Shown piece after piece: positions 41,933-51,682 of a DNA stretch of 64,000 nt (position 1 is its first letter; the number at the start of each line of letters is the position of its first letter). The translations under genes and the position numbers were made by a program. The stretch spans positions 116,909 to 180,908 of the forward strand of contig JAHFPV010000006.1 in assembly GCA_023266575.1 (NCBI GenBank), given 5' to 3'. The stretch is from Sphingobium sp. Lineage in GTDB: Bacteria > Pseudomonadota > Alphaproteobacteria > Sphingomonadales > Sphingomonadaceae. A model generated the notes under the pieces. It saw nothing but the letters and a program-made list of their open reading frames with translations. It was not told the DNA's origin and did no database searches.

Positions 41933-42901
41933 ATGGAAATGCTATCAAATCGCCGGTCTTTCACCACCGGCCTTGGTGCCATCATCGCCGCAGCGATGAT
42001 CGAGACGAGCGTGCACGCCGCCAGCCGGAAGCCCTTCTTCGAGCGGATCGGGCGGCCGATGGGCCTGCAACTTTACACGCTGGGCGATGAAGCAGGGCGG
42101 GACATCGACGCAACCTTCGCGCGGGTCGCCGCTCTGGGATATCGGGACATCGAACTGCCCGGACTTTATGGCCGCAAGCCTGCCGATATACGCGCGGCTG
42201 CCGATCGCGCAGGTGTCGCGATCAGCAGCCTGCATCTTTCCGCCAGCTCGTTCGGCACCGCCACTGGCCTGATGCTGACCAGTCCCGCCGAAACCATCGC
42301 GCAAAGCGTCAAGGCACTGGGCGCGGACAAGGTGGTGATGCCGATCATGATCTTCCCGCCCAATATGAAACCGCAGCCTGGCGAAACATTCCAGTCAGCC
42401 ATCAGCCGGGGCATGGCGGAGGCGGGGCCGGACCTGTGGAAACGGACAGCCGCGATGCTCAACGAACGCGCGGCGGCGCTCAAGCCGTTTGGAATCCGGC
42501 TGGGTTACCACAATCATAATCTGGAATTCGCGCCCACCGGCGGTACGACCGGCTGGGACATATTGCTGGCCGAATGTGATCCACGCCTGGTCCATTTCGA
42601 AATTGACGCAGGCTGGATCGCCACGGCGGGGCTTGATCCGGTCGCCTTCCTGCAAAAGCTCAAGGGCCGCGTTCTGCAAATGCACGTCAAGGATGTCGCG
42701 GCCAGCAATAGCCAGAATTTCGCACTGTCGATGAAGCCTGCCGAAGTGGGCAGCGGCGTGCTGGACTGGGGCAAGATTCTGCCCGCTGCCTATAAGGCCG
42801 GGGTGCGGCATTTCTATGTCGAGCAGGAACCGCCCTTCACAATACCGCGCCTGGAAGCAATCGGGCGGTCAGCGGAGTATCTGCACGCCTTGAAGGGGTG
42901 A
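41933..42901 (+). CDS. Exported TIM-barrel sugar isomerase/epimerase-like protein
   Basis: 322 residues. A Tat-type leader (SNRRSFTTGLGAIIAAAMI) precedes a xylose-isomerase-like TIM barrel (MGLQLYTLGDEAGRDIDATFARVAALGYRDIELPG, IRLGYHNHNLEF, VHFEIDAGWIA, RVLQMHVKDV, FYVEQEPPF). Export of this fold suggests work on a periplasmic keto-glycoside, for example one made by the GMC/Gluconate_2-dh3 enzyme. Start ATG 41933 has GGGGAGGA six bases upstream. It is divergent from the sugar cluster and convergent, 12 bases apart, with the efflux operon. Confidence 0.83.
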   Translation: MEMLSNRRSFTTGLGAIIAAAMIETSVHAASRKPFFERIGRPMGLQLYTLGDEAGRDIDATFARVAALGYRDIELPGLYGRKPADIRAAADRAGVAISSLHLSASSFGTATGLMLTSPAETIAQSVKALGADKVVMPIMIFPPNMKPQPGETFQSAISRGMAEAGPDLWKRTAAMLNERAAALKPFGIRLGYHNHNLEFAPTGGTTGWDILLAECDPRLVHFEIDAGWIATAGLDPVAFLQKLKGRVLQMHVKDVAASNSQNFALSMKPAEVGSGVLDWGKILPAAYKAGVRHFYVEQEPPFTIPRLEAIGRSAEYLHALKG

Positions 42902-42913
42902 GCAGCGGCGACT

Positions 42914-44269
42914 CTACTGGTCGGCGGCAATCACCCGGTAGAGCAGCAGCCTGTTACTGACGAGGGCAAGGTCGGTCGCGATGGCCGACCGGCGCGCAGA
43001 ATAAAGCGATCTTTGGTTGACCAGCGTGTTCAGAAACGTGTCGATCCCCGACCGGTAGCGCTGCTCCGACAGGTCATAGGCGCGCTGGCTGGCAGTGACG
43101 AGGCGGCGTTGCGCCGCCTGCTGCGCATCGATCGTGCCATCCCGCGCCAATGCATCGGCAACTTCGCGAAATGCCGTCTGGATCGCCTTCTCATATTGCG
43201 CCAGCGCGAGGTCGCGTTGCGCCTTGCTATAGTCCAGATTGCCACGCGCGGGGCCGCCGAAGATCGGCAGGCTGGCGGACGGGCTGACCGACCAGGTGAA
43301 GGCGTCACCGGTAAAGAGCGATGACAGGGCGGAACTCGCGACGCCGATCGCCGATGTCAGGCTGATCTTCGGGAACATCGCCGCGCGCGCCGCGCCAATA
43401 TCGGCATTGGCGGCCTTGAGCTGATGTTCGGCCTGTAACACATCGGGACGCTGGAGCAGCATGTCGGATGACAGACCGGCAGGCACTCTGGCAACCCCGG
43501 CGATCAGGCTGTCGAGCGAGGTGGGGAGTAGAGCATCCTCGATCGGCGCGCCGACCAGCAGGTTCAGCGCATTGCGGTCCTGCGCCACCTGCGTCACATT
43601 GGCGGCGACGTCGGACGCAGCCTGTTCCACCGTCGTTTGCGCCTGATAGACGTCCAGTCCGCCGCTCAGCCCCGCGCCCTTGAGCGATTGGGTCAGCGTC
43701 AGGCTGCGCTGCGCACTGGCCAAAGTCTGCCGCGACACCGCCAACAATTCTCGGTCCGCCGCCAGCGTGGCATAGGCAGTCGCGGTTTCGGCGATCAGGG
43801 TGATGCGCGTCGCCCGTGCACCCTCCTGCGTCGCCAGATAGGTTTCCAGCGCGGCCTCGCTGAGGTTGCGGACCCGGCCAAACAGGTCGATCTCGAACGC
43901 GCTGATGCCGATATCCGCGCTATAGCTTTCATTCTGCCGCGTCACATTCGCGCCCGCGTCCCCGCTCAGCGTCGGCAATTGCGCCGCGCGCTGCACCCGA
44001 TATTGCGCGCGCGCAGACAGGATGTTCGCCAGCGCCGCGCGCAGGTCGCGATTATTGGCCAGCGCCCGCTCGATCACCGTGCGCAGCGCCGGATCGCTCA
44101 CCAACTGCGTCCAGGCCAGCCCCGGCTGCACGCCAGGCTGCGTCGGTGCATAGGCCTCACCCGTCGGCAGCGTCGCAGGCACTGCCGGGGCAGGGCGAAC
44201 ATAGGCCGGGGCCATATTGCACCCCGCCAGCAGCAGCACGGGGATCAGCGGAAGGACGGCGCGGCTCAT
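42914..44269 (-). CDS. RND efflux outer-membrane factor (NodT/OprM family lipoprotein)
   Basis: 451 residues. The lipoprotein signal MSRAVLPLIPVLLLAGC is followed by two outer-membrane efflux protein repeats (SDPALRTVIERALANNRDLRAALANI, TAYATLAADRELLAVSRQTLASAQRSLTL, FREVADALARDGTIDAQ). It forms the TolC-like channel of the tripartite pump. Its ATG overlaps the RND transporter stop (ATGA), so it is the last gene of an MFP-RND-OMF operon. Confidence 0.92.
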   Translation of the reverse strand: MSRAVLPLIPVLLLAGCNMAPAYVRPAPAVPATLPTGEAYAPTQPGVQPGLAWTQLVSDPALRTVIERALANNRDLRAALANILSARAQYRVQRAAQLPTLSGDAGANVTRQNESYSADIGISAFEIDLFGRVRNLSEAALETYLATQEGARATRITLIAETATAYATLAADRELLAVSRQTLASAQRSLTLTQSLKGAGLSGGLDVYQAQTTVEQAASDVAANVTQVAQDRNALNLLVGAPIEDALLPTSLDSLIAGVARVPAGLSSDMLLQRPDVLQAEHQLKAANADIGAARAAMFPKISLTSAIGVASSALSSLFTGDAFTWSVSPSASLPIFGGPARGNLDYSKAQRDLALAQYEKAIQTAFREVADALARDGTIDAQQAAQRRLVTASQRAYDLSEQRYRSGIDTFLNTLVNQRSLYSARRSAIATDLALVSNRLLLYRVIAADQ

Positions 44270-47200
44270 GCGGGCACTCCTGCGCCGGGCGGTGTCGGTT
44301 CCGGCCCAGGGTCTGGCCGCACGGGCCGGTCATTGCCGAACAGTCGGGCGATGGTGACGAAGAAGAGCGGCACGTAGAAAATCGCCAGCACCGTCGCCGT
44401 CACCATACCGCCCACCACCGCCGTGCCGATCGCGATGCGGCTCTGCGCGCCAGCACCCGTGGCGATGGCGAGCGGAATGACGCCCGCGATAAAGGCCAGG
44501 CTGGTCATCAGGATCGGCCGGAACCGCAGCCGCGCCGCCTCCAGCGCCGACGACAGTGCATCCTTGCCCTGCCGGTGGGCCAGCTCGGCAAATTCCACGA
44601 TCAGGATCGCATTTTTCGCCGCCAGTCCCATGGTGGTGAGCAGCCCGACCTGAAAATAGATATTATTCTCCAGCCCGCGCGCCCACACAGCAATCACCGC
44701 GCCGACCAGCCCCAGCGGGATCACCAGCAGCACCGCGAACGGGATCGACCAGCTTTCATACAGCGCGGCCAGGCACAGAAACACGATCAGCACCGACAGC
44801 GCATAAAGCAACGGCGCCTGCCCGCCCGACAATTGCTCCTGATAGGACAGGCCGCTCCAGGCATAGCTGGTCCCGGTCGGCAGCTGCTTTTGCAACGCCA
44901 CGATCCGGTCCATCGCCTCGCCGGAACTCGCGCCGGGTCCAGCCTGCCCTTGAATCTCATAGGCCGACTGGCCGTTGAAGCGCGCAACCGTCGTCGGTCC
45001 CATCGTCCAATGCGTCGTGGCAAAGGCGGAGAAGGGAACCATCTCGCCGGTTGCGCCCGACCGCACCATCCATTTGTCGAGATCGGTGGGCAGCGCACGA
45101 TAGGGCGCGTCGGCCTGCATATAGACCCGCTTCACCCGCCCGCGATCCACAAAGTCGTTGACGTACCGGCTGCCCCAGGCGGACGTCAGCACATTGTCGA
45201 CATCGCCCTGGGTCAGCCCCAGCACGGCCAGCTTCTCGGAATCGACATCGACCTTGAGCTGCGGCGTATCCTCCAGCGTCGCGGCGCGCACCCCGGCCAG
45301 CATCGGGTCTTTCTGCGCGGCGGCGAGCAGCTGGTTGCGCAGCTCCAGAAAGCGCGCGCGAGACAGCCCGCCAGTGTTGAGCAGCTCAAAGGTAAAGCCG
45401 TTCGACTGGCCCAGCCCGCGAATGGCAGGCGGTGTCATCGCCAGCACCCGCGCGTCGCGGATGGCGGCCAGTTGCTTGTTGGCGCGCCCGACAATCGCAT
45501 TGGCGCTGTTCACAGCCCCCGGTCGATCACCCCATGGTGCCAGATTGATGAAGCCCTGCGCGGTATTTTCGCCTTGCCCGGCAAAACTGAAACCGGTCAT
45601 CACGAAAGCGAAGGAAATATTGTCCTTCTCGTCACTCAGGAAATAATTTTGCATCTGCTCGACCGCATGGGCGGTCCGGCTGGATTTCGCACCGGCGGGC
45701 AGGGTCATCTGCACCATCACCTGCCCCTGATCCTCGACCGGCAGGAAGCTGGACGGCAGCCGCACGAACAGCAGCACCAGAAGGACGATGATGACGCCAT
45801 AGCCACCCCAGAACAAAGCGCGCTTGCCCAGCATCTGCGTCGTGCGGCGGACATAGCCGTTCGTCAGCCGTTCAAACCAGCGGTTGAACTTGCCCGACCA
45901 GCCCTGCGTCCGCCGTTCCTCCGCAATGGGTTTCAGGATCGTGGCGCACAAAGCAGGCGACAGGATCAGCGCTACCAGCACCGACAGCAGCATCGACGAC
46001 ACGATCGTGATCGAAAATTGCCGGTAGATCACCCCGGTCGACCCGCCAAAAAAGGCCATCGGCAACAGCACGGCGGACAGGACCAGAGCGATGCCGACCA
46101 GCGCGCTGCCAATCTCCTCCATCGACTTGATCGTCGCCTCGCGCGCCGACAGGCCTTCCTCCTCCATGATGCGCTCGACATTTTCGACCACAACGATGGC
46201 ATCGTCCACCAGCAGGCCGATCGACAGCACCATCCCGAACAGGGTCAGCGTGTTGATCGAATAGCCAAACAGCGCCAATATGCCGAATGTCCCCAGCAGC
46301 ACCACCGGCACCGCGATCGCCGGAATCAGTGTCGCGCGCCAGCTTTGCAGGAACAGGAACATCACGACGACGACCAGCAGCACCGCCTCGATCAGCGTCT
46401 TGATGACCTCCTCGACCGACAATTTGATGAACGGCGTGGTGTCGCGCGGGAACACGATCCTGTAGCCGTCGGGCAGGTTGGTCGAAAGCTCCGCCACCCG
46501 CGCCTTGACCAGTTCGGCGGTCTTGAGCGCATCGGCCCCCGGTGCCAGCTGCAACGCCATGCCCGACGCCGGATGGCCGTTCAGCCGCGCGGCGGTGGTA
46601 TAGCTTTCATTGCCCAGCTCCACCCGCGCCACGTCGGACAGATGGACGATAGACCCGTCGCTCTGCGTCTTGACGATGATGTTGCGGAATTGCTCCGGCG
46701 TTTCGAGCCGCGCGCGCGCCGTGACCGTAGCGTTGAGCTGTTGCCCGGCAGGGGCGGGATCGGCCCCGATCTGACCGGCGGACACTTCGACATTCTGCGC
46801 GCTGATCGCGCTCTGCACGTCGGACGGCATCAGCTTGACGGCGGCGAGCTTATAGGGGTCCAGCCAGATCCGCATCGCATATTGCGATCCAAAAATCTGC
46901 GATGATCCGATGCCGCTGATCCGCGCGATCGAATCCTGGAAATTATTGACCAGATAGTCGGAAATGTCGGACTGCGACGCCCGGTTGGTCTCGTCATAAA
47001 TGCCGACCAGCATCAAAAAGTCGGTTTGCGACTTGGTGACGGTCAGCCCCTGCTGCTGCACCGCATTGGGCAGACGACTGAGCGCCTGCTGCACCTTATT
47101 CTGCACCTGCACCTGCGCGGTGTCGGGATCGGTCCCCTTCTCGAACGTCACGGTGATCGACGAACGCCCGGTCGCCGAGGAAGATGACGAGAAATACATG

Positions 47201-47427
47201 AGGCCATCGACGCCGGTCAGCTGCTGTTCGATAACCTGCGTCACGCTGGTTTCAACCGTCTCCGCCGACGCGCCCGGATAGGTCGCATTGATGCCGACCG
47301 AAGGCGGCGCGATGTCGGGATATTGCGCGATCGGCAGCGACAGCATGGAGCCTGCACCCGCGATCATCACGCCGATGGCGATGACCCAGGCGAAAATCGG
47401 CCTTTCGATGAAAAAGCGACTGAGCAA
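44266..47427 (-). CDS. HAE1-type RND efflux transporter
   Basis: 1053 residues, full length for a hydrophobe/amphiphile RND pump. It starts MLSRFFIERPIFAWVIAIGVMIAGAGS and contains SITVTFEKGTDPDTAQVQVQNKVQQALSRLP, the proton-relay region GLLVDDAIVVVENVERIM in segment 4, and a matching C-terminal segment GLAAKNAILIVEFAELA. It exports drugs, solvents or other hydrophobic compounds across both membranes with the neighbouring MFP and OMF. Confidence 0.95.
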   Translation of the reverse strand: MLSRFFIERPIFAWVIAIGVMIAGAGSMLSLPIAQYPDIAPPSVGINATYPGASAETVETSVTQVIEQQLTGVDGLMYFSSSSSATGRSSITVTFEKGTDPDTAQVQVQNKVQQALSRLPNAVQQQGLTVTKSQTDFLMLVGIYDETNRASQSDISDYLVNNFQDSIARISGIGSSQIFGSQYAMRIWLDPYKLAAVKLMPSDVQSAISAQNVEVSAGQIGADPAPAGQQLNATVTARARLETPEQFRNIIVKTQSDGSIVHLSDVARVELGNESYTTAARLNGHPASGMALQLAPGADALKTAELVKARVAELSTNLPDGYRIVFPRDTTPFIKLSVEEVIKTLIEAVLLVVVVMFLFLQSWRATLIPAIAVPVVLLGTFGILALFGYSINTLTLFGMVLSIGLLVDDAIVVVENVERIMEEEGLSAREATIKSMEEIGSALVGIALVLSAVLLPMAFFGGSTGVIYRQFSITIVSSMLLSVLVALILSPALCATILKPIAEERRTQGWSGKFNRWFERLTNGYVRRTTQMLGKRALFWGGYGVIIVLLVLLFVRLPSSFLPVEDQGQVMVQMTLPAGAKSSRTAHAVEQMQNYFLSDEKDNISFAFVMTGFSFAGQGENTAQGFINLAPWGDRPGAVNSANAIVGRANKQLAAIRDARVLAMTPPAIRGLGQSNGFTFELLNTGGLSRARFLELRNQLLAAAQKDPMLAGVRAATLEDTPQLKVDVDSEKLAVLGLTQGDVDNVLTSAWGSRYVNDFVDRGRVKRVYMQADAPYRALPTDLDKWMVRSGATGEMVPFSAFATTHWTMGPTTVARFNGQSAYEIQGQAGPGASSGEAMDRIVALQKQLPTGTSYAWSGLSYQEQLSGGQAPLLYALSVLIVFLCLAALYESWSIPFAVLLVIPLGLVGAVIAVWARGLENNIYFQVGLLTTMGLAAKNAILIVEFAELAHRQGKDALSSALEAARLRFRPILMTSLAFIAGVIPLAIATGAGAQSRIAIGTAVVGGMVTATVLAIFYVPLFFVTIARLFGNDRPVRPDPGPEPTPPGAGVPA

Positions 47428-47437
47428 GATCCGGTCC

Positions 47438-48565
47438 CTACTTCTTCGTCGCGATGGTCACGGGCTTCACTGTGTCGTCGGGCTTCACCTTGTCGGTGCC
47501 CTCGACGATCAGCCGGTCGCCCGCCTTCAGCCCGTCGGTGATCAGCCATGCGTCGCCGATCGCCTGACCGGCTGTCACGATCCGCCGCTCGACTTTGTTA
47601 TCTTTCGTCACTACCAGCGCGGTCGCATTGCCCTTGGGATCGCGGCTGATACCCATTTGCGGCGCAAGAATGGCGCTCGGCACCACGGCCTGCGGCGCGA
47701 CCACGCGCACGAACATGCCGGGCAGCAACAGCCCGTCGGGATTGGGGAAGCGGGCGCGCAAAGTCACCGTGCCGCTGTTGACGTCCACGATCGGCTCGGC
47801 AAATTCAATGCGGCCTTCCTGCGGATAGTCGCTGCCATCGTCCAGCTTCAGCCGGATCGTCGCGCTGGCCGGCAGCGTCTTGCCCGCCGCCAGCGACCGG
47901 CGCAGCTGCAACAGCTGCGCGCTCGACTGGGTGATATCGACATAGATGGGGTCAAGCTGCTGGATCGTCGTCAGCGGATCGGCCTGACTGGCGGTCACCA
48001 GCGCGCCCTGCGTGAACAATGTGCGCCCTATCCGGCCACTGATCGGCGCACGAACCAGCGTGAATTGCAGATTGACGTTGCTGGTCGCAAGGGAAGCGCG
48101 CGCCTGCTGGACAGCGGCGGCGGCCTGCCGCGCGGTCGCGGTCACATCATCGCGATCCTGCGCGCTGACTGCTTCATTATCCGACAAGGTAGCGTAGCGC
48201 CGTGCCTTGGCCTGCGCCGCCGCAGCCGTCGCCTGCGCACTGGCCAGCGCGGCCATCGCCTCGTCGCGCGACGCCCGGTAGAGCCGCTGGTCGATCTCAT
48301 AAAGGGGCTGGCCCGCGCTCACCAGCGATCCTTCGGTGAACAGCCGCTTCTGGATGACGCCCGCCACTTGCGGCCGGACTTCCGACATCATGGTGGACAC
48401 GGTGCGGCCCGGCAATTCGCTTGCCACCGTGACATTGCGCGCCGTCAGCGTGACCACGCCCACCTCGACCGGCCCCTTTTGCGGCGGCGGCTTGTCGCCA
48501 CAGGCCGCGACGGCCAGGCACAGCGCCAGCAAGGGAAGGGAACGGGCAGAGAAAGGCGCTAACAT
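47438..48565 (-). CDS. RND efflux periplasmic adaptor (MFP) lipoprotein
   Basis: 375 residues. The lipoprotein signal ends in LAVAAC, then come barrel-sandwich and hairpin segments (GVIQKRLFTEGSLVSAGQPLYEIDQRLY, LVRAPISGRIGRTLFTQGALVTA) and MVARG-like beta-barrel parts. ATG 48565 is preferred; a long frame extends upstream to 48715 but lacks the signal at its start. It is the first gene of the efflux operon, divergent from the two-component genes. Confidence 0.92.
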   Translation of the reverse strand: MLAPFSARSLPLLALCLAVAACGDKPPPQKGPVEVGVVTLTARNVTVASELPGRTVSTMMSEVRPQVAGVIQKRLFTEGSLVSAGQPLYEIDQRLYRASRDEAMAALASAQATAAAAQAKARRYATLSDNEAVSAQDRDDVTATARQAAAAVQQARASLATSNVNLQFTLVRAPISGRIGRTLFTQGALVTASQADPLTTIQQLDPIYVDITQSSAQLLQLRRSLAAGKTLPASATIRLKLDDGSDYPQEGRIEFAEPIVDVNSGTVTLRARFPNPDGLLLPGMFVRVVAPQAVVPSAILAPQMGISRDPKGNATALVVTKDNKVERRIVTAGQAIGDAWLITDGLKAGDRLIVEGTDKVKPDDTVKPVTIATKK

Positions 48566-48907
48566 CGTCGGGCAGGTTCCTTGTTGACCAGGCGGAGCCT
48601 TGCGATGCGCTTTCGCGCGGGGTTCGACCTGCCGGGGCGCACGAGGGGGAGGGGGACGCACGCTGACGGCCGGATCGATCGCGGCGATCGTCCGTCCCGG
48701 TGGACGGACAGGCATCGCAAGGACTCCGCATGGTGTCGGCGAGGGGGGCAGCCGACCTCAGCCTCTTGGCTATTTCGGCGGCTGCAGCATAGCGGAATTT
48801 GGCTTCCATCTGTGGCACTGTGCGACATAGCGTATCGCTTTGTATCAGCCTGTATCATCACTGGCCGCCGGGCAGACTTTCGCCACGCGACGCGCTAGGG
48901 AAGGGGG
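48566..48907. promoter_or_regulatory. Divergent promoter region with three phased direct repeats
   Basis: 342 bases without a gene. CGTATCG (48831), TGTATCA (48841) and TGTATCA (48851) form three direct repeats exactly ten bases apart, about 50 bases before the response-regulator start. Phased direct repeats are the usual site of OmpR/PhoB-family dimers, so autoregulation and control of the efflux operon are likely. Confidence 0.6.
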
Positions 48908-49642
48908 ATGCCTGATACCGTTCCCGCCCGTGCTGCTACCGTGCTGGTCGTCGATGACGATGCGGACATTCGGGAATTGATCGTGGGCCAACTGGCGCAG
49001 GAAAATTACCGGCTGTTGTCGGCGGCGAACCTTGGCGAATTGCGGCAAATGCTGCGCGATCACCCGGTCGACCTCATCGTCCTTGACCTCAACCTGCCCG
49101 ATGGCGACGGCCTGTCGCTGTGCCGCGAATTGCGCGGAGAAGGATCGGACGTGCAGATCATCATGGTGACGGCGCGGGGCAGCGCGATCGATCGGGTGCT
49201 GGGGCTGGAACTGGGTGCCGATGATTATCTGACCAAGCCGTTCGAGCCGCGCGAATTGCTGGTGCGCATCCGCAACCTGCTGCGCCGGGGCCGGGGCGAC
49301 ACCGGAACGCAGGGCAGGGCAAGCACGATGCGCTACGCCCATTTCGGCCCGTGGCGGCTCGACCTGGTGCAGCGACGTCTGATCGCGCCCGACGATCGGC
49401 TGGTGATGCTATCCTCCGCCGAATATCGGCTGCTGTGCCACTTTATCGAGCAACCCAATATCGTGCTGGGTCGGGAGGCATTGCTGCCCGAACGGCGCGC
49501 CACCGCCGCGTTCGACCGCTCGATCGACCTTCAGATCAGCCGCCTGCGCCAGAAGCTGGCCGACGTGGCGGGCGGCAGCGAACTGATCCTGACCGTGCGG
49601 GGCGAAGGCTATGTGCTGGCGAGCGCAGTGGACTATTCATGA
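48908..49642 (+). CDS. OmpR/PhoB-family response regulator
   Basis: 244 residues. Receiver domain: VLVVDDDAD (acidic pocket), phospho-acceptor D60 in LIVLDLNLPDGDG, and K110 in LTKPF. C-terminal winged helix: VMLSSAEYRLLCHFIEQPNIVLGREALLPE and RSIDLQISRLRQKL. It is coupled to the kinase gene by an ATGA overlap and divergent from the RND operon it probably controls. Confidence 0.93.
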   Translation: MPDTVPARAATVLVVDDDADIRELIVGQLAQENYRLLSAANLGELRQMLRDHPVDLIVLDLNLPDGDGLSLCRELRGEGSDVQIIMVTARGSAIDRVLGLELGADDYLTKPFEPRELLVRIRNLLRRGRGDTGTQGRASTMRYAHFGPWRLDLVQRRLIAPDDRLVMLSSAEYRLLCHFIEQPNIVLGREALLPERRATAAFDRSIDLQISRLRQKLADVAGGSELILTVRGEGYVLASAVDYS

Positions 49643-51006
49643 TCAGGCGGGTGGGCGGCCGGGTCCGCACTTTCTTCCGCTCCATGGCGGGGCAGATTTT
49701 CGTCATCCTGACGCTGGGGATGACGATCGCCGCCATCATTGCGCTATTGGTCGCCGAACAGACCCGCCGTCATGATTTTGAACGGGTGCGGCGGCAGCGT
49801 GTGGTGGCCAGCGCTGCCGATATAGCCGACCGTCTGCGGCGCGATCCCGCTCGGATCGAATCGATGATGGCCGATCACAGCATCATGGGCGCTGCGCCGG
49901 TGCCGCCCGGCATCTCGCTGACCGAACCGGATACGGCCCTGCAACAGTCGCTTGTCGAACGCTTTGGTCCGCGGTCGCAGCCCGAAGCCGGGGAGGTGCC
50001 GACCGGCCTTTGCTTTGCCACCTATACCGGTCGCTGGGAACGGGCGGCAGGCCTGGTCGATGCGCCGCGTCCCGACTGCTGGATCGTCCGCTTCACCGAC
50101 CATGCCGGGCAACGCCGCGAAATGGCGCTCAGCTTCCCGCGCCTGGCCAAACCGCCCAGCACCATCTTCAATCCGCTCTATTTGCTGGTCATCGTCGCCG
50201 CATCGGCCGGGCTTGCGATATTCGTCGCCCGCTTCGTGTCCAAGCCATTGCGGCGGCTGGAGCAGGCGGCGGAGGCCTTTTCGGTCTCGCTCGACCCGGA
50301 GGAAATTCCCGAACGCGGGCCGGAGGAGGTGCGCGCCGCGCTCTCCACCTTCAACCTGATGCAGCGGCGCGCGCGGGCGGGCTTTGCCGAGCGGACCCAA
50401 CTGCTCGCCGCGATCAGCCATGACATCCAGACACCGCTCACCCGGTTGCGGCTGCGGCTGGAACTGGTCGAGAATGAGGAGCTACGCGCGCGCCTGCTGG
50501 CCGATCATGAAGCGATGCAGCGGCTGGTGCGCGAGGGGCTGGACCTGGCCAGCAGCACGGAAGCGCGGGAGGAGTGGTCGGTTCTCGACATCGACTCGCT
50601 GCTCGCCAGCATGGCCGAGGATGCGGAGGAACTGGGCGCGCCAGTCCGCTTCCTGACCGGCTGCGGCGGCACCGTCCGGGTCAAGCCGAATGCGTTGACC
50701 CGCTGCATCGCCAATCTGGTCGACAATGCGGTGCGCTATGGCGGCAGCGCCGACATCAGCTGCGCGCGGGCAGGGGGGCGGGTGCTCATCCATATCCGCG
50801 ACCGGGGACCGGGCATCCCCGCCGACCGGCTCGACCAGATGTTCGAACCGTTCACGCGCGGCGCGACCAGTCAGCCGGGCGGGCGCACCGGCACCGGCAT
50901 TGGCCTCACCATCGCCCGCTCGCTTGCCATGAGCTTCGAGGCATCCGTGCGGCTACACAATGCCGATGATGGCGGCCTGATCGCCACCATCGACATGAAG
51001 GCATAA
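49639..51006 (+). CDS. Sensor histidine kinase
   Basis: 455 residues. Two membrane segments (about 18-40 and 175-195) flank a periplasmic sensor of about 130 residues. Then come a HAMP domain (SKPLRRLEQAAEAFSVSLDPEEIPERGP), H-box AAISHDIQTPLTRLRLRLE, N-box NLVDNAVRYGG and G-box DRGPGIPADRL, GTGIGLTIA. The start is ATG 49639 within the regulator stop; the open frame running to 49351 is an overlap artefact. The sensor cysteines (GLCFATY, DCWIV) might respond to redox or metals, which is speculation. Confidence 0.92.
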   Translation: MIRRVGGRVRTFFRSMAGQIFVILTLGMTIAAIIALLVAEQTRRHDFERVRRQRVVASAADIADRLRRDPARIESMMADHSIMGAAPVPPGISLTEPDTALQQSLVERFGPRSQPEAGEVPTGLCFATYTGRWERAAGLVDAPRPDCWIVRFTDHAGQRREMALSFPRLAKPPSTIFNPLYLLVIVAASAGLAIFVARFVSKPLRRLEQAAEAFSVSLDPEEIPERGPEEVRAALSTFNLMQRRARAGFAERTQLLAAISHDIQTPLTRLRLRLELVENEELRARLLADHEAMQRLVREGLDLASSTEAREEWSVLDIDSLLASMAEDAEELGAPVRFLTGCGGTVRVKPNALTRCIANLVDNAVRYGGSADISCARAGGRVLIHIRDRGPGIPADRLDQMFEPFTRGATSQPGGRTGTGIGLTIARSLAMSFEASVRLHNADDGGLIATIDMKA

Positions 51007-51009
51007 CGC

Positions 51010-51393
51010 CTATTTCGCTTCGGCCTTGAGATAGGCAATCAAATTGGCACGATCCGCCGCCTGCGGCACACCGGCAAAAGCCATGCGGTTACCCGGAACA
51101 ACGCCGCTCGGCTTCGTCAAAAACGCGTCGAGCGTCTTGGCATCCCAGCGGATCTTCGCCTTCTGCATCGCGGGCGAATAAGTGAAACCCGCCACCGTAC
51201 CCGACGTGCGGCCGAACAGGCCCGCCAGGTTCGGCCCCATCTTCTTTGGACCAGCCTTGACATCATGACACAGCGCGCAGCGCGCAAAGACAATCTTGCC
51301 CTTGGCGGCATCGCCAGCCTGCGCCAGCACAGGCGTAGCGGCCATGGCGACCACAGCGATTGTCAGTCCAGCGAAATTACGCACGATCGTCAT
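51010..51393 (-). CDS. Class I cytochrome c (c2/c550-like)
   Basis: 127 residues. The signal peptide ends in VLAQA, the heme motif is CALCH in VFARCALCHDVKAGPKKMGPNLAGLFGR, and the distal methionine probably lies in VVPGNRMAFAG. It is a soluble periplasmic electron carrier of the c2 type. The start is ATG 51393 behind AAGGGAC; a longer frame reaches 51534 without signal. It is a candidate acceptor for the amine dehydrogenases in the window, but it lies 24 kb from the nearer one. Confidence 0.9.
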   Translation of the reverse strand: MTIVRNFAGLTIAVVAMAATPVLAQAGDAAKGKIVFARCALCHDVKAGPKKMGPNLAGLFGRTSGTVAGFTYSPAMQKAKIRWDAKTLDAFLTKPSGVVPGNRMAFAGVPQAADRANLIAYLKAEAK

Positions 51394-51568
51394 GCTCGAA
51401 TTTGTCCCTTCACCATGTCCTGAATGCAGATTCAGTGACCGATTCCATCCATATGGCATTCCGAATCTGAACGGGGATTGACGCAAAACCCGCCATTTCG
51501 CTTCGCCACTTATCAGGAAGTTGCCACAGGGCAACTACCGCCGTGAGGGCCGTCGCCAGTCTCCAACC

Positions 51569-51597
51569 AAAAAGGCCGCGCGAACAATCGCGCGGCC
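51569..51597 (-). terminator. Rho-independent terminator downstream of mmsA
   Basis: A perfect nine-base stem GGCCGCGCG/CGCGCGGCC has a six-base loop. On the reverse strand it is followed by TTTTTGG. It lies 86 bases past the mmsA stop. Confidence 0.8.
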
Positions 51598-51682
51598 CTT
51601 CGTTACAAGCATGGAAACAGATATAAGTTCGATAACAAGGATTATGTTAAATACCATCCCCTATCAAAACGCTCACATATGT

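Noticed and set aside
44146-46905. A 919-codon open frame on the forward strand opposite the RND transporter
   Set aside because: It is the high-GC antisense shadow of a clear RND gene; its product is compositionally biased (rich in R, H, Q, G) with no family resemblance.
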